Assembly (NCBI GenBank): GCA_003550325.1
Contig: QKWP01001971.1
Span: forward strand, 1-64,000
DNA length: 64,000 nt
Source: Gigaspora rosea
Lineage: Eukaryota; Glomeromycota; Glomeromycetes; Diversisporales; Gigasporaceae
Direction: 5' to 3'
In this document: positions 1 to 10,607 of the stretch, in pieces
Position numbering within the stretch: the stretch's first letter is position 1
How the letters are laid out: the number at the start of each line of letters is the position of its first letter
Made by a program: the position numbers and the translations under genes
Notes under the pieces: model-generated
What the model saw: the letters and a program-made list of their open reading frames with translations, nothing else
Told to the model about the DNA's origin: nothing
The model's database searches: none

Positions 1-2
1 AA

Positions 3-443
3 AAACTCGTTTTCAAAGAATCCAAAGAAGAACAAAACCACATGTTACAAGATCTAGTACACGGTTTGGTCAAAAAATCAGCGTTTAATAGAGTGCAGTC
101 TGAAATTTCCAGTCCAAGGGTGACAGCAAACGTTTTTGAAGGATTAATCTTTATACTCCAAGAGTGTTTCTATCGGTATATATGGAAAAGAAGATGTGAG
201 CTAGTCGTCGAATGGGAAAAGGCTCAAGGAATAAGTAGATCACGCAAGCGTAAGAGGCCTGAGAGAAATGTTGACCAAGAGATTGGATTTGAGGCCGAGG
301 GGAGAAGTTCTTCTACGCTCGACTCGGGTCATAAAAAGCAAGCCTCAGAAGAACATGCGAAAGCAGTTAAGGCGCTCGCACGTGAAGCAGTTTTCTCGCA
401 AATCTCAAGTTCGATACCACCAGCATGGTGGACTAAATATTAG
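3..443 (+). CDS. C-terminal end of a LINE-like ORF (partial at window edge)
   Basis: The frame is open from the first bases of the window to a TAG at 441-443, so the true start lies outside. The visible 146 residues hold a basic-aromatic segment (FYRYIWKRRCELVVEWEKAQ, about residues 55-74) and then a Lys/Arg-rich, charged tail. An Ile-Trp-x-x-Arg-Cys block before a basic tail resembles the end of LINE reverse-transcriptase ORFs in Glomeromycotina; this is from memory, not a search. A 3' untranslated region with AATAAA and a poly(A) tail follows, which fits a retroposed copy. No catalytic motif is in view, so the assignment rests on the tail and the poly(A). A different polyadenylated gene copy is possible. 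Confidence 0.5.
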   Translation, partial: KLVFKESKEEQNHMLQDLVHGLVKKSAFNRVQSEISSPRVTANVFEGLIFILQECFYRYIWKRRCELVVEWEKAQGISRSRKRKRPERNVDQEIGFEAEGRSSSTLDSGHKKQASEEHAKAVKALAREAVFSQISSSIPPAWWTKY

Positions 444-690
444 AATTTACTCGTTTAAATCACTAAGGTAACTGGGTACCTCGCTATATTCAGAAGACTT
501 ACATATGACGAAAGTGCTTTGTAGCTTCTGTTTGACAAACACCAGTGCGACAATCATACTTGGGCACTAGTTGAGTAAGCCGGGTATTGGCCTATCTTAA
601 AATTTAGATAGTTTTTCTTTGTAATATGTAAACATAATACAAAATATCTAATAAACATAGAGCAAGATTGTCAAAGGAAAAAAAAAAAAA
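444..690 (+). other. 3' UTR and poly(A) tail of the LINE-like retroposon
   Basis: About 235 bases without coding potential end with AATAAA at 650-655 and a run of 13 A at 678-690. The distance of ~22 bases between signal and tail is that of a normal mRNA 3' end. This marks the 3' boundary of the retroposon that enters from the left edge. Confidence 0.55.
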
Positions 691-1200
691 TTTTCTTTAC
701 TTAATTTAATTTTTTTATTTATTTTATTTTTATTTATTTTTATTTATTTATTTACTTTATTTTTTTTATTAATTAATTTCGCTTTTATTTTTTATTTACA
801 AATTAAAATTTTTTTTAACTTATCATTTTTTGTTTTTTTTAATTAAAATTTTTTTTAATTTATTGTTTTTTTGGTTTTTTTTAATTAAATATTTTTTTTA
901 ATTTATTATTTATTATTTTTATTATTTTTTTTATTAATTATTTTTTTCTTTTTTTTTAACTTTATTTTTTTTTTAATTTAAATTTTTTTTCATGTATGTT
1001 ATTTTTATTTTTTTTATTTACTATATTTTTTTATTTCCAGATTTTTCTTTTAATTTTTTAAATTTTACTTTAATTTTTTTAATGATTTATTATTGTAATT
1101 TTTTTTTAATTTAATTATTTTTTTTTATTAATAACTTAATTTTAAAACTTTCTTTTATTCTTTTTATTCATTTATTTTATTTATTTATTTATTTATTTAG
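691..1200. repeat. T-rich low-complexity tract
   Basis: Half a kilobase of almost pure T/A made of drifting TTTTATTTATTT and TTTAATTAAAATT words directly follows the retroposon poly(A). It looks like degenerate simple sequence. No gene or terminal repeat is visible. Confidence 0.8.
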
Positions 1201-1795
1201 ATTTTTTATAGACAAGTAAGAATTAATAATACCGGTAGGTGTATAGGTAGGAAAATAGATTTTTTTGGTAGATAGATGAATATTTATGGTAAAAAGGTAG
1301 GTAATAGATAGTTTTCAGGGGTAAGTATACATATATATACTTAGTGGGAATAAAATAACCAAAAATTTACATTTTATTCTCACCATTGCATATATCTAAT
1401 ATGCACTAGTGCGACCTATTATTTGTTTTTCTATTTATGGATATTTGGGCAACAACAAAAAGGGTAGCTTATTTTTGGAACAAAAAATTTTATTATTGTT
1501 CTGATCGAAAAAAGCAAAATAGCTTATTTTCAGATGAAACAAGTTTTTAGATTTTTTGGTCAAAACCAAGGGGTAGATTATTTTCAGAGTAGCTTATTTT
1601 TGGAAATATATGGTATGGCATGCTTGCTACATATTCATTAGTACGCATGCACACTACTTGTTTGCTGGTATACAACTTATTGAAGTCAATAATACTGTAT
1701 TGTTTTTATTGTGCAGAAAGTCCTTTACAATTAGTGATGATGTAGCTTGTATATATGTATGTATGTACTTGCGAAACTCATAAAATTAATAGTAA
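1201..1795. other. Non-coding stretch with short repeats
   Basis: GGTAGG-type words recur at 1234-1310. Between 1440 and 1612 the word gtagcttatttt recurs in slightly different forms; a similar word sits at the end of the element at 54115-54953. No supported ORF. Confidence 0.5.
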
Positions 1796-2011
1796 GGCCA
1801 CACAAATTAAATTAGTTGGTTCTCATAACATGGGACAAGCAAATAGGACCTGGCCGATCAGCAAAAAATATTATATTTAAAAATTTTTTTAATATAAAAA
1901 ATTTATAAATTTTTTTTTCAAAAAAAATTTTATTATAACAAAAATTTTTAACTTTTCAAAAAAAGTGACCTAGCCGGGTTATGAGAACCAATTTTATTAG
2001 TTTGTGTGGCC
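1796..2011. mobile_element. 216-bp MITE, Harbinger-like (TAA target duplication)
   Basis: Terminal inverted repeats of ~35 bp begin GGCCACACAAATTAAATTAG on the left and match the complement of the right end with a few differences. TAA lies directly outside both ends (1793-1795 and 2012-2014). A 3-bp TAA/TTA duplication with G-rich ends is typical of PIF/Harbinger MITEs. The interior is A/T-rich and non-coding. Related ends occur at 4628-4799 and as single ends in the 12.8-14.1 kb array. Confidence 0.8.
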
Positions 2012-2014
2012 TAA

Positions 2015-2799
2015 AGTGATTAAAAATCACTATTAAAATTTTAAGATTACAACCAAGATTTATTAATTTGCAATATATAGATAACCCCTTTTATTGTTAA
2101 TTCATATTTCTAAGCTAAATTATAAAATTTTAATACCTAAACTTTAAATGCATTTGAAATCAGAAAACTCACACTACAAATTTAAATAAGGTTTCATAAT
2201 AAATATTCTTGAACAGATAAAAATTAGGCATAGTTTTATATTTAATTTAAAAATAGTTCACCCAACAATTAATACAATTCATGGATTTATTAATTGCACG
2301 GAATCTCAATGATAAATCTACTTATTTGAGTATAGATTTGAGTGAATTTAGAGTAAATTACGAAAGTGGTATTTAGTGAGACTGAATAATAGGCAAATAA
2401 ATTTCATTCACATGAAATTTTTATATGTTTATACTAATACAGGCTGGTTAGCTTAAAATTTTGTCTATTGCTAGTATATAATATATACATAAACATTAAA
2501 TGATATAATAGATTGTATAAACCTGATGAATTGCAAAGATTCCCATGCAGGTTGATAACATTAAACCCCATACTTCATTTGATAGATATAGTAATTTTCT
2601 ATAATATAGTGATTTGTGATCATATATACCATAAGGAGGATTTATTAATAATAAAATAAATTGATTTAATTCAAACTATAGAATATATGAGATTAGTATA
2701 TTAGCTATGCTTCAGCACAGGGTTAAGAAATTATACCAGTATTCAATTTAAATTATAGCAGTTTGCAAATTAATATACTTTTTGATTATTTTGCAAACT
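2015..2799. other. AT-rich stretch, nothing recognised
   Basis: No ORF above background, no clear inverted repeat and no similarity to the other repeats in the window was seen. Confidence 0.6.
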
Positions 2800-2910
2800 A
2801 CAGTAAATGATTATGGTTAATCATATATTTTCATAAACACACAATTATTAAAGTAAACAGAATTAAACATCATACTTATCCTAATAATTTATTGAACAAC
2901 TAAATGATTA
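2800..2910 (-). repeat. ~95-bp repeat, reverse copy left of the Harbinger-like insertion
   Basis: One reverse-strand copy of the dispersed ~95-bp repeat (markers: gattatggttaatcat, then aaagtraacagaattaaac, then aatttattgaa). It is cut at TTA 2908-2910 by the element at 2911-4412 and resumes at 4413. Confidence 0.75.
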
Positions 2911-2920
2911 GGGCCGTGAC

Positions 2921-3159
2921 TAGTGATGCCACCGAAATTGATTTTTGAAAAAGGCCTATTTCGTCTTCATTAGAGAAAATTAAAATTTTTTATAAGGAAG
3001 AGCAAATAAAATTTATATAGTTATGTTCCTTATAATTTCGTCTATTCAAAAAAAGTATCAAATAATTTCATCTTTCAAGTAAAATAGGTCAAAAACAATT
3101 TCGTCTTCAAATTTTAATTTCGGGTTTTAGAACCTGAGATGCTTTTGTCTTCATGTATA
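2921..3159. mobile_element. 239-bp hAT MITE nested in the Harbinger-like terminus
   Basis: An exact 8-bp duplication GCCGTGAC flanks it (2913-2920 and 3160-3167). The left end TAGTGATGCCACCGAAATTG resembles that of the hAT element at 16195 (CAGAGATGGCACCGAAACC), so they are probably related. The right end read inward is TATACATGAAGAC. Internal words (aatttcgtcttc, aaaataggtc) recur in inverted orientation. Non-coding. Confidence 0.8.
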
Positions 3160-3495
3160 GCCGTGACAGATATTACGTAATATCATGGGAGGAGGGGGTA
3201 AGCCAAAGTTTTACATTACACATGGGGTGGAGTCAATAGAAATGGGACAAATTTATTAGATAGATTTGTCCCATTTCTATTAACTTCACCCACATATATA
3301 ATATATATAATTATATATATAATAATATATTACTAATATATTATAATTTTTAGCACTAATTAAACTTATTTAAAATATATTATATACTAAAATGATGTAC
3401 AGTATTTTTGAGTGCTAAGAAAGTTTATTTAGTAGCCAAAGGTATATTTCATTAGTAAAATTTTGCATGATGCCAAATTTTTATATTTTTATTAA

Positions 3496-4326
3496 TTGAT
3501 AATCCACCTGTCAACTGGAGAGTGGTGAAATGTGGCGCACTTCCATCTAAAATTATTTTTCTTACTAAGTTAACGATACATGTCCACTAATTGAAAGTTG
3601 TAGAGCTCGTCAAGACGCATCTAACGGTGGTTAGATCATCCAAATCGGCCCAGTGGATGGCGAGATATCGTCGAAAAATGATTGGCTGACTATATAAAAT
3701 CCCATGACACAGATTATATATAAAAATCACTATAGGCGAAATGTGGCGTTCTTCCATCTAAATTATTTTTCTTACTAAGTTAACGTTACATGTCCGCTAA
3801 TTGAAAGTTCTAGAGCTCGTAGAGCACATCTAACGGTGGTTAGATCATCCAAATCGGCCTAGTGGATGGCGAGATATCGTGAAAAACGATTGGCCGACTA
3901 TATAAAATCTCTATGTAAACAATGTTTATATAGAGATTTTATATAGTCGGCCAATCGTTTTTCGAGGATATCTCGCCATCTACTGGGCCGATTTGGATGA
4001 TCTAACCACCATTAGATGCATCTACGAGCTTTACAACTTTTAATTAGTGGACAAGTATTATTAACTTAGTAAGAAAATAAGTTTTAGATAGAAGAACTCC
4101 ACATTTCGCCTATAGTGATTTTCATATGTAATCTGTCATGGGAATTTATATAGTCAGTCATCATTTTTCGACGATATCTTGCCATCCACTGGGCCGATTT
4201 GGATGATCTAACTACCGTTAGATGCGTCTCGACAAGCTCTAGAACTTTCAATTAGTGGACATGTAACGTTAACTTAGTAAGAAAAATAATTTTAGATGGA
4301 AGAGCGCCACATTCGCCACTCTCCAA
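3496..4326. mobile_element. Quadruple foldback element (TTAA family)
   Basis: A ~200-bp module runs twice in the plus sense (about 3530-3700 and 3738-3910) and twice in the minus sense (about 3925-4100 and 4120-4310). The whole is a near-perfect palindrome centred near 3918, with tataaaatctctat and its complement at the centre. The left end begins TTGATAATCCACCTGTCAAC after TTAA (3492-3495), like the copies at 9499 and 60885. The right end is worn and lacks the matching terminus. No coding capacity. Shared module landmarks are a taagttaacg-type word, the block ggtggttagatcatccaaat and gtggatggcgagatatc. Confidence 0.8.
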
Positions 4327-4412
4327 ATTTTTTTTAAATTGACCAATCAGAATCGTCTTACGTGGGGTACCCTCATAGTAAATGGATATTATATAATATT
4401 TGTCACGGCCCT

Positions 4413-4627
4413 TACAGTAATTATACATTATCTTGTAGCACAATCATAACAAAATTAAACTTCATACTTATGCTGATAATTTTATTGAACAAAAAATGAT
4501 TATGTTTATTATATATTATAGAGGTCCAATTTGATAAATCCATCATCCATATATCCATATCCGAATTATTGAGATAACCAATAATTATTTGGATAAGCCC
4601 TATCTGAATTTGAACTCTAATATATTG
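4413..4627 (-). repeat. ~95-bp repeat, reverse copies right of the Harbinger-like insertion
   Basis: Continues the copy broken at 2910 (ttacagtaattatacattatcttg, then aaaattaaacttcatac, then attttattgaac). After about 4510 it fades into AT-rich DNA. Confidence 0.65.
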
Positions 4628-4799
4628 GGCCACACAAAGTTAATTTTTCGATTTTCTATAATCCAATTTTAAAAAAAAAATTTTTTTAAAAAAATCCAAT
4701 TATGCCAATTATTTTACTTTTGCTATTATGACAACAAAAACAAATCCAAAATTTTCTGATTCTATATTATGCAAACTAAAAAATTAACTTTGCATGGCC
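4628..4799. mobile_element. 172-bp MITE of the GGCCACACAAAG family
   Basis: The left end GGCCACACAAAGTTAATTTT matches the inverse of the right end, AATTAACTTTGCATGGCC. The flanks are TTG (4625-4627) and TTA (4800-4802), a slightly diverged 3-bp duplication. Related to the MITE at 1796-2011. A further single end of this family is at 4883-4908. Confidence 0.7.
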
Positions 4800-4914
4800 T
4801 TATATGTAAATATAAGCTTATTAATTTTCAGTAGATAAAAAAAACCCTGACCCACTAACTGAATGTTGGAACACCATGTTATGCAAAACAGAAAATTAAC
4901 TTTGTATGGCCTTG

Positions 4915-5195
4915 TTTGAAAAACAGTTGTTAAAGTGAACTGAATTAACCTCATACTTATACTAGTAATTTATTAAATGATTAAATGGTTATAGTTAATG
5001 CATTGTCCTGAAACATAATCATTAAAGTAAACAGAATTCAACCTAATACTCATCCTGGTAATTTACTGAATGATTAAATAATTATGGTTAATTATATATT
5101 TTCTTGGAACACAATTGTTAAAGTGAACAAAATTAAGCCTTATACTCATACTAGTAATTTTTTGATAATAAACAATTATGGTTATTTGTACATAC
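4915..5195 (-). repeat. ~95-bp repeat array, reverse, left part
   Basis: Three degenerate reverse copies in tandem, each with a taaagtgaac/aattaa block followed by a ggtaatttattgaatgattaaa block. The array is cut at 5195 by the hAT element, whose 8-bp duplication gtacatac is made of array sequence, and resumes at 8313. Confidence 0.8.
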
Positions 5196-5464
5196 TAGTG
5201 CTTCTACAGACCAGACTCAAGCCAGACTTTAGTCAAGTCTGAGTCTGGTCTGATTTTCAGACTGAACTCAGACTTTTATATTCAGACTTTTTAGTCAAGT
5301 CTTAGTCTGGTCTGAGTCTGGTCTGAAGTCTACAGACTGGTCTTAGTCTGAATATATTTATATGTTTTTTTGGTGCTGAACAAGTTTACTTAGTGCATCT
5401 TGTTAGAATAAATAAGTAAAATTTTATGAATTATAAGATTTTATAAAATTTTATTAATTAAATC

Positions 5465-6779
5465 CTAAGGGTGTGGTGACATAGAGAAGCTGTCTGGTTG
5501 TTACCTCAAGCCGCAGATCTAGAGTTCAAATCCCACTAGAGACGAATTGGAAAATAGGCCTGTATTATCGTAATATTTGTTTATTGATCGGTCGGGTATA
5601 TCTTCTGTAACCTTGGTATTACCACTTTGAATGGAAGCATTAGCGCAGTTGTGTAAGTTATACAGACAAATCTAAGTAACCAGAACAATTAAAAACTGTT
5701 TGGCAAGTCCCGTGTAAGAAAGTAAGGAAGATCCTTCTATAGTGCTATAGAAGTTCTCTCAACTGGAGACCAGTGAACTGAACGGAACATACCCTATGGC
5801 AAGAGGGAACTAACCCAGCTACCGAAGTCGTACCGGAGGAAAAGGACCCATGTTTCAGAAGTGGGTACCAAGGAAAGAGAGTCCATCGGCACATAAAGCT
5901 GAGCAGACCAATCCTTCTGGGCCAACTTAATTGGTTGTTTGGGAGAGATCGGTATAAAGTTGGAGGTGTCAGATGTAAGTACTAGGGATCATAATGAACC
6001 TTGCAATGGCAGACGAAACTGACTGACCAACAGGGAGTAGAAGCATGGAGGCGTGTACATGTCAAAGCCCAACGAAGCTCTAGGTGCACCCATATGGGAG
6101 TCTTAGGACGTTAAGAGGATCTGGGACCACCATTAACAGGTATAGCTGGTATAAGTATATGTAGTAGTATGAAAACCAGGTTGGCCGAGCCTCATGATGC
6201 CATCCAACTATATCAGAGACTGGAAATTTCGGTGAAACATGCCTGGGTACTCTTCACCATAGCGAGAAGTACAGTCATTCGCATATTTCTGAAATCAGAA
6301 CATTAAATCCTAGGTCCCCAAGTTGCAGAAAAATCAGCTAGTTGCGGCAACATGCAGGCTTGAGATACTTACCCAATGTTGTAGAGGCAGCTGCATGGCT
6401 TGAGATACAAACTCCAGAAAAGTACGCCAGTAAGGGATCTTCTGAGTCACCAGATTGCAGGTATACCAACTTGGAAGCAGAAAGCGCCTACCTGGAATTA
6501 TATATACAAATTGGAAGTAATGATACTAAGAAATGTGAGTAAAGTGGTAAATATGTGAACACCAATTGTTGGTTGGGAAAAAGGGATGTCCAAAAACTAG
6601 GCTAGCTATATAAATGGAAGTATGGTAGGCTCTAGTAGGTTTAGGTTATGGATAAAATAGTTCAGATCTCAGTACTTAGTAGATAGTATAATAATTGTAA
6701 GCAATATATTGTAAACGATTAATATACACTCAATAAAGTCTAGAGGCATGATCTCACCTTAACACCAAAAAAAAAAAAA
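5465..6779 (+). mobile_element. 1.3-kb polyadenylated retroposon with tRNA-like head
   Basis: The composition is clearly less AT-rich than the surroundings. Near the 5' end lie an A-box-like word (tggtgacatagag, 5474-5486) and a good B-box (GTTCAAATCCC, 5524-5534) 38 bases downstream, the arrangement of a tRNA-type Pol III promoter. The 3' end has AATAAA at 6732-6737 and a run of 13 A at 6767-6779. It sits in the loop of one of the surrounding palindromes, bordered by attaat on both sides. No long ORF: the longest open stretch (6342-6542) matches nothing I know. It could be a very long SINE, a tRNA-SINE fused to another transcript, or a retrocopy of a long non-coding RNA. Confidence 0.6.
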
Positions 6780-8145
6780 TTAATAAAATTCTAAAAAATC
6801 TTATAATACACAAATTTTATTAATTAATTCTAACAAAATACACTAAGTAAACTTGTTAAGCACCTAAAAATGTATCAAAATGGCTTATTTGTTTTTATTT
6901 TACTTAAAATTTAGAGATTTGATGCACAATTTTGGATTTTTGATCAAAAAAGTCAAATTTTAACATCTTATCTCCAAATTTCAAGTAAAATAAAAACAAT
7001 TCTGCCAAATTAATGTATTTTTAGGTGCTGAACAAGTTTACTTAGTACATTAAGTTAAAATAATTAGTAAAATTTTGTGAATCATAAGATTTTATAGAAT
7101 TTTATTAGTAAAATTCTATAAAATCTTAAAATTCACAAATTTTTATTAATTAAATCTAACAAAGCACACTAAGTAAACTTGTTCAGTACCTAAAAATACA
7201 TTGAATTGGTAAGGTTGTTTTTATTTTACTTGAAATTTGGGATTTTTGATCAAAAAAGTCAAATTTAAGCATCTTTTCTTCAAATTTCAAGTAAAATAAA
7301 AACAACCTTGCTGATTTAATATATTTTTAGGTGCTGTACAAGTTTATTTAGTGCATTAAGTTAGAAATAATTATTAAAATTTTGTGAATCATAAGATTTT
7401 ATAGAATTTTGTTAGTAAAATTCTATAAAATTTTAAAATTTACAAATTTTTATTAAATAATTCTAACAAAACGCACTAAGTAAACTTGACAGCACCTAAA
7501 AATACATTAAATTGGTAGGGTTGTTTTTATTTTACTTGAAATTTTGAGAAAAGATGCATAGATTTGGATTTTTGATTAAAATAGTCAAATTTAAACATCT
7601 TTTCTCCAAATTTCAAGTAAAATAAAAAAACCCTGCTAATTTAATATATTTTTAAGTGCTGAACAAGTTTACTTAGTGCGGTTTGTTATAATTAATTAAT
7701 AAAAATTTTGTAAATTTTAAGATTTTATAGAACTTTACTAATAAAATTTTATAAAATCTTATGATTTACAAAATTTTACTAATTATTTCTAACTTAATGA
7801 ACTAAATAAACTTGTTTAGCACCTAAAAATATATTAAATCAGCAGGTAGTTTTTATTTTACTTGAAATTTGGAGATAAGATATTAAAATTTGACTTTTTT
7901 AATCAAAAATCCAAAATTGTGCATTTCAAGTAAAATAAAAACAAATAAGCTGTTTTAATACATTTTTAGGTGCTTAACAAGTTTACTTAGTGCATTTTGT
8001 AAGAATTAATTAATAAAAATTTATGAATTATAAGATTTTTTAGAATTTTATTAATAAAATTCTATAAAATCTTATGATTTATAAAATTTTACTAACTAAT
8101 TCTTACAAAATGCACAAAGTAAACTTGTTCAGTGCCAAAAAAACA
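6780..8145. repeat. Tandem array of ~315-bp palindromic units
   Basis: The landmark gtgctgaacaagtttactta recurs at about 7024, 7330, 7654 and 7970 (spacing 306, 324 and 316), with a further copy at 5373 left of the retroposon. Each unit holds two palindromes in series: one around ttttatagaattttatta, the other around aatttgactttttgatcaa flanked by tttacttgaaattt and its complement. The array therefore alternates sense and antisense copies of two short modules. Non-coding. Confidence 0.8.
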
Positions 8146-8312
8146 TATAATTATATTCAGACTCAGACCAGTCTGCAAACTTCGGACCAGACTCATAGTT
8201 GAGTCTGAGTCTGGTCTAAAGTCTGAAATTTGTAAAATTTAGAGTCTGAGTCTGGTCTGATCCCAGACTGGACCCAGACCGGACCAGACCTGAACCAGGC
8301 CTAGGAGCACTA

Positions 8313-8860
8313 GTACATACAATCTATTGAAATACAATTATTAAAGTTGACAAAATTAAACTTTATACTCAACCTGGTAATTTATTGAATGAATAAATGA
8401 TAATGCTTAATTATACATTGCCTTGAAACACAATTATCAAAGTGAACAGAATTAAACTTCATACTTACCTGATGATTTATTGAATGATTAGACGAATTTC
8501 TTAATATCATACACAATTATTAAAGTGAACTAAATTTAACTTCATGCTTACTTTGGTAATTTTATTGAAGATAAATGATTACAATCAATCATGCATTATC
8601 CTAAAACACAATGCAAGCATAATTAAGTTTTATATTCATCTTTGTAATTTAATGAATGATTAAATGGTTACTGTTGATCATATATTCTCCTAAAACACAA
8701 TCATTAAAATGAATAGAATTAAACTTTGTACTCATTTTAGTAATTCATTGAATGAATAAATTATACATATATTCTCTTGAAACTTATTGTTGAAGTGAAC
8801 TGAATTAATCTTCATTCTCACCCTGGTAATTTATTGAACAATTATCATAATTCATATATT
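8313..8860 (-). repeat. ~95-bp repeat array, reverse, right part
   Basis: Five to six degenerate reverse copies, recognised by aaagtgaacagaattaaactt and ggtaatttattgaatgattaaa at intervals of 80-110 bp. Continuous with the array left of the hAT element. Confidence 0.85.
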
Positions 8861-9331
8861 TATAATATAATTATCCAAATAATTAAATGTTGCAATAAGT
8901 AACCCAAATTTTTATTCAATTTAATTACGTTTTGGAATGAGTTAGTTTTGCTTTGAAATTATAATTTTTTTACAATCTGTTACAGATTTTTTTTATCAGT
9001 TGACAAAAATTAATAGATTAAAAGATGGGTAAGCAGAGATATGATAGAAACAAACTGGTCAGGCCCAGAAACATAGCCATTAGTTCTAATCAGAAACATA
9101 GATAAGCCAGCTCAGATAAACACAAAATTTTAATTAGTTGCCTATTCAGACACTTTTCAATTGTTAGGATCTAAGTTACTATTTGTTTTTTTAAAAATTT
9201 TTTCATAACTACATTAGTACAATAATCAGTGTTTTTTATGAATATTATGTGCAAGCAACTACTGTGTCATTATGATCAACTAACATACACAAAAAATCTT
9301 GTATGCAGCTACTCACCATAACAAAAAGAAA
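8861..9331. other. AT-rich stretch, nothing recognised
   Basis: No ORF, terminal repeats or similarity to other repeats seen. Confidence 0.6.
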
Positions 9332-9498
9332 TACAGTGGCCTACCATATTATTGTGGACACTTTTTAAAAACTTATACAGAGTTAAATATATATGATATT
9401 AAGCTAAAAATTATATTATAAATTCTTTATATCTATACCTTTTAAATAAAAAAAGTTAAAAAATTTTATGCTACAGTTTTTAAAATAATTAAATTTAA

Positions 9499-9939
9499 TT
9501 GGTGATCCACCAGTCAATCAGAGAGTCATCATAGTAAAAAGTGACTCAGATTACTATATAAATTTACTATAGTGCAAATGTGGCGTGCATGTATTTAAAA
9601 CTTTTTTTTATACTAAGTTAATAATCTTTCTGGCTTAAGAGACTTTTGTAAAGCTCATTAAAACGCATCTAATGGTGGTTAGAGTGTCAAAATCGGCTTT
9701 GTGGATGCCAAGAAATCTTTAAAAAACCTTTCTATCTACCAAGCTGATTTTGACGCTCTAACCACTATTAGATGCGTTTTAATGAGCTTTACAAAAGTTT
9801 TTTAAGCCAAAAAGATGATTAACTTAGTATAAAAAAAGTTTTAAAACGTGCACGCCACATTCGCACTATAGTAAATTTATATAGTAATCTGAGTCACTTT
9901 TTACTATGATGACTCTCTGGTTGACTGGTGGATCACCAA
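9499..9939. mobile_element. 441-bp foldback MITE with TTAA target duplication
   Basis: The element is one long palindrome with ~215-bp arms. Its ends are TTGGTGATCCACCAGTCAAT and the inverse of TTGGTGATCCACCAGTCAAC, flanked by TTAA at 9495-9498 and 9940-9943. The arms hold the same module as 3496-4326 (taagttaataat, acgcatctaatggtggttag). TTAA duplication is typical of piggyBac, but the termini do not look like known piggyBac ends. Confidence 0.85.
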
Positions 9940-10331
9940 TTAAGTAAAATTTTAGATTTTTAAGTTTGATCAGTTTTTATTGTTGCACAAAATTAATTAA
10001 AAAAATAACTGCATAGTAAAAATTAATTTTTTATTAAGCTAATTGAACTTCAAAAATAAGCAAAAATTATTTAGCATAACCAATTACATATAATTCCAAA
10101 ATTTTTTAAAATTTTATAAAAATTTAAGGTAGTATTATTTCTAAATATAAAAATGCAATTTTTAATTCAAAATATATCAATTACCAAATATAGTAATTTT
10201 ATTACTATATATAGTAATTAACTTAAATTTTTTTGAAAAATTATAAAATTTTAAAAATATTAAATAAATTTATTTAAAGAAATTGCTAGTTTATTAATAA
10301 AAAATTTAAGTTTATCTATTACTATATTTAG

Positions 10332-10607
10332 AGGACATCTAAAGCGGGGGCAACTCATATTTCTTAATAATTTTCTCAGTTAACTTTAGAGTTAGAGTCA
10401 TCTTATATTAGGGTTAGACTGGGTTTTAGATAGTTAAATATAAGCAAAATTGCCTTTCTGATATTTTTACTTAACCTACCTGAAGTAGATTTAGATTGCC
10501 ATTTTGCATTTTTTAGGTTTTTCATATTTTGCTTCGCCAGCAATCATCAGAATTCTGTAATTTGATTGGCTGTGATCACGTGAATTTGCCCTTGCTTTAG
10601 ATGACCC
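10332..10607. mobile_element. 276-bp MULE-like MITE
   Basis: The flanks carry a perfect 10-bp direct repeat CTATATTTAG (10322-10331 and 10608-10617). The ends read inward AGGACATCTAAAGCGGGGGC and GGGTCATCTAAAGCAAGGGC. A 9-10-bp duplication points to a Mutator-like origin. The interior contains tattagggttagactggg, a telomere-like G-rich core shared with other MITEs here. Confidence 0.75.

Larger units (their letters stand above)
2911..4412. mobile_element. PIF/Harbinger-like element with nested insertions
   Basis: The ends read GGGCCGTGAC and GTCACGGCCC, with TTA on both outer sides (2908-2910 and 4413-4415). Taking out the nested hAT MITE at 2921-3159 brings the left terminus back to GGGCCGTGACAGATATTA, matching the right end GGGCCGTGACAAATATTA. 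The interior holds a near-perfect hairpin at 3225-3290, an AT-rich patch and the foldback at 3496-4326. No transposase is visible, so it is non-autonomous. It sits inside a unit of the 95-bp repeat, so the array is older. Confidence 0.8.
5196..8312. mobile_element. 3.1-kb hAT-type element, non-autonomous
   Basis: An exact 8-bp duplication GTACATAC flanks it (5188-5195 and 8313-8320). The ends read inward TAGTGCTTCTACAGACC and TAGTGCTCCTAGGCCTGG. Both subterminal zones (about 5205-5345 and 8155-8300) are dense arrays of CAGACT / GTCTGG words. hAT transposons make 8-bp duplications and often carry subterminal word arrays that bind the transposase. There is no hAT transposase. The inside consists of a 1.3-kb retroposon (5465-6779) and a tandem array of palindromes (6780-8145). 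Confidence 0.85.

Noticed and set aside
5465-5545. Functional tRNA gene
   Set aside because: A- and B-box-like words and a possible D-arm are present, but no complete cloverleaf with an acceptor stem and anticodon arm can be drawn. It is treated as a retroposon head.
2800-8860. CRISPR-like array because of regular repeats
   Set aside because: Units are ~95 bp, degenerate throughout and without unique spacers; it is an ordinary tandem repeat in a eukaryotic genome.
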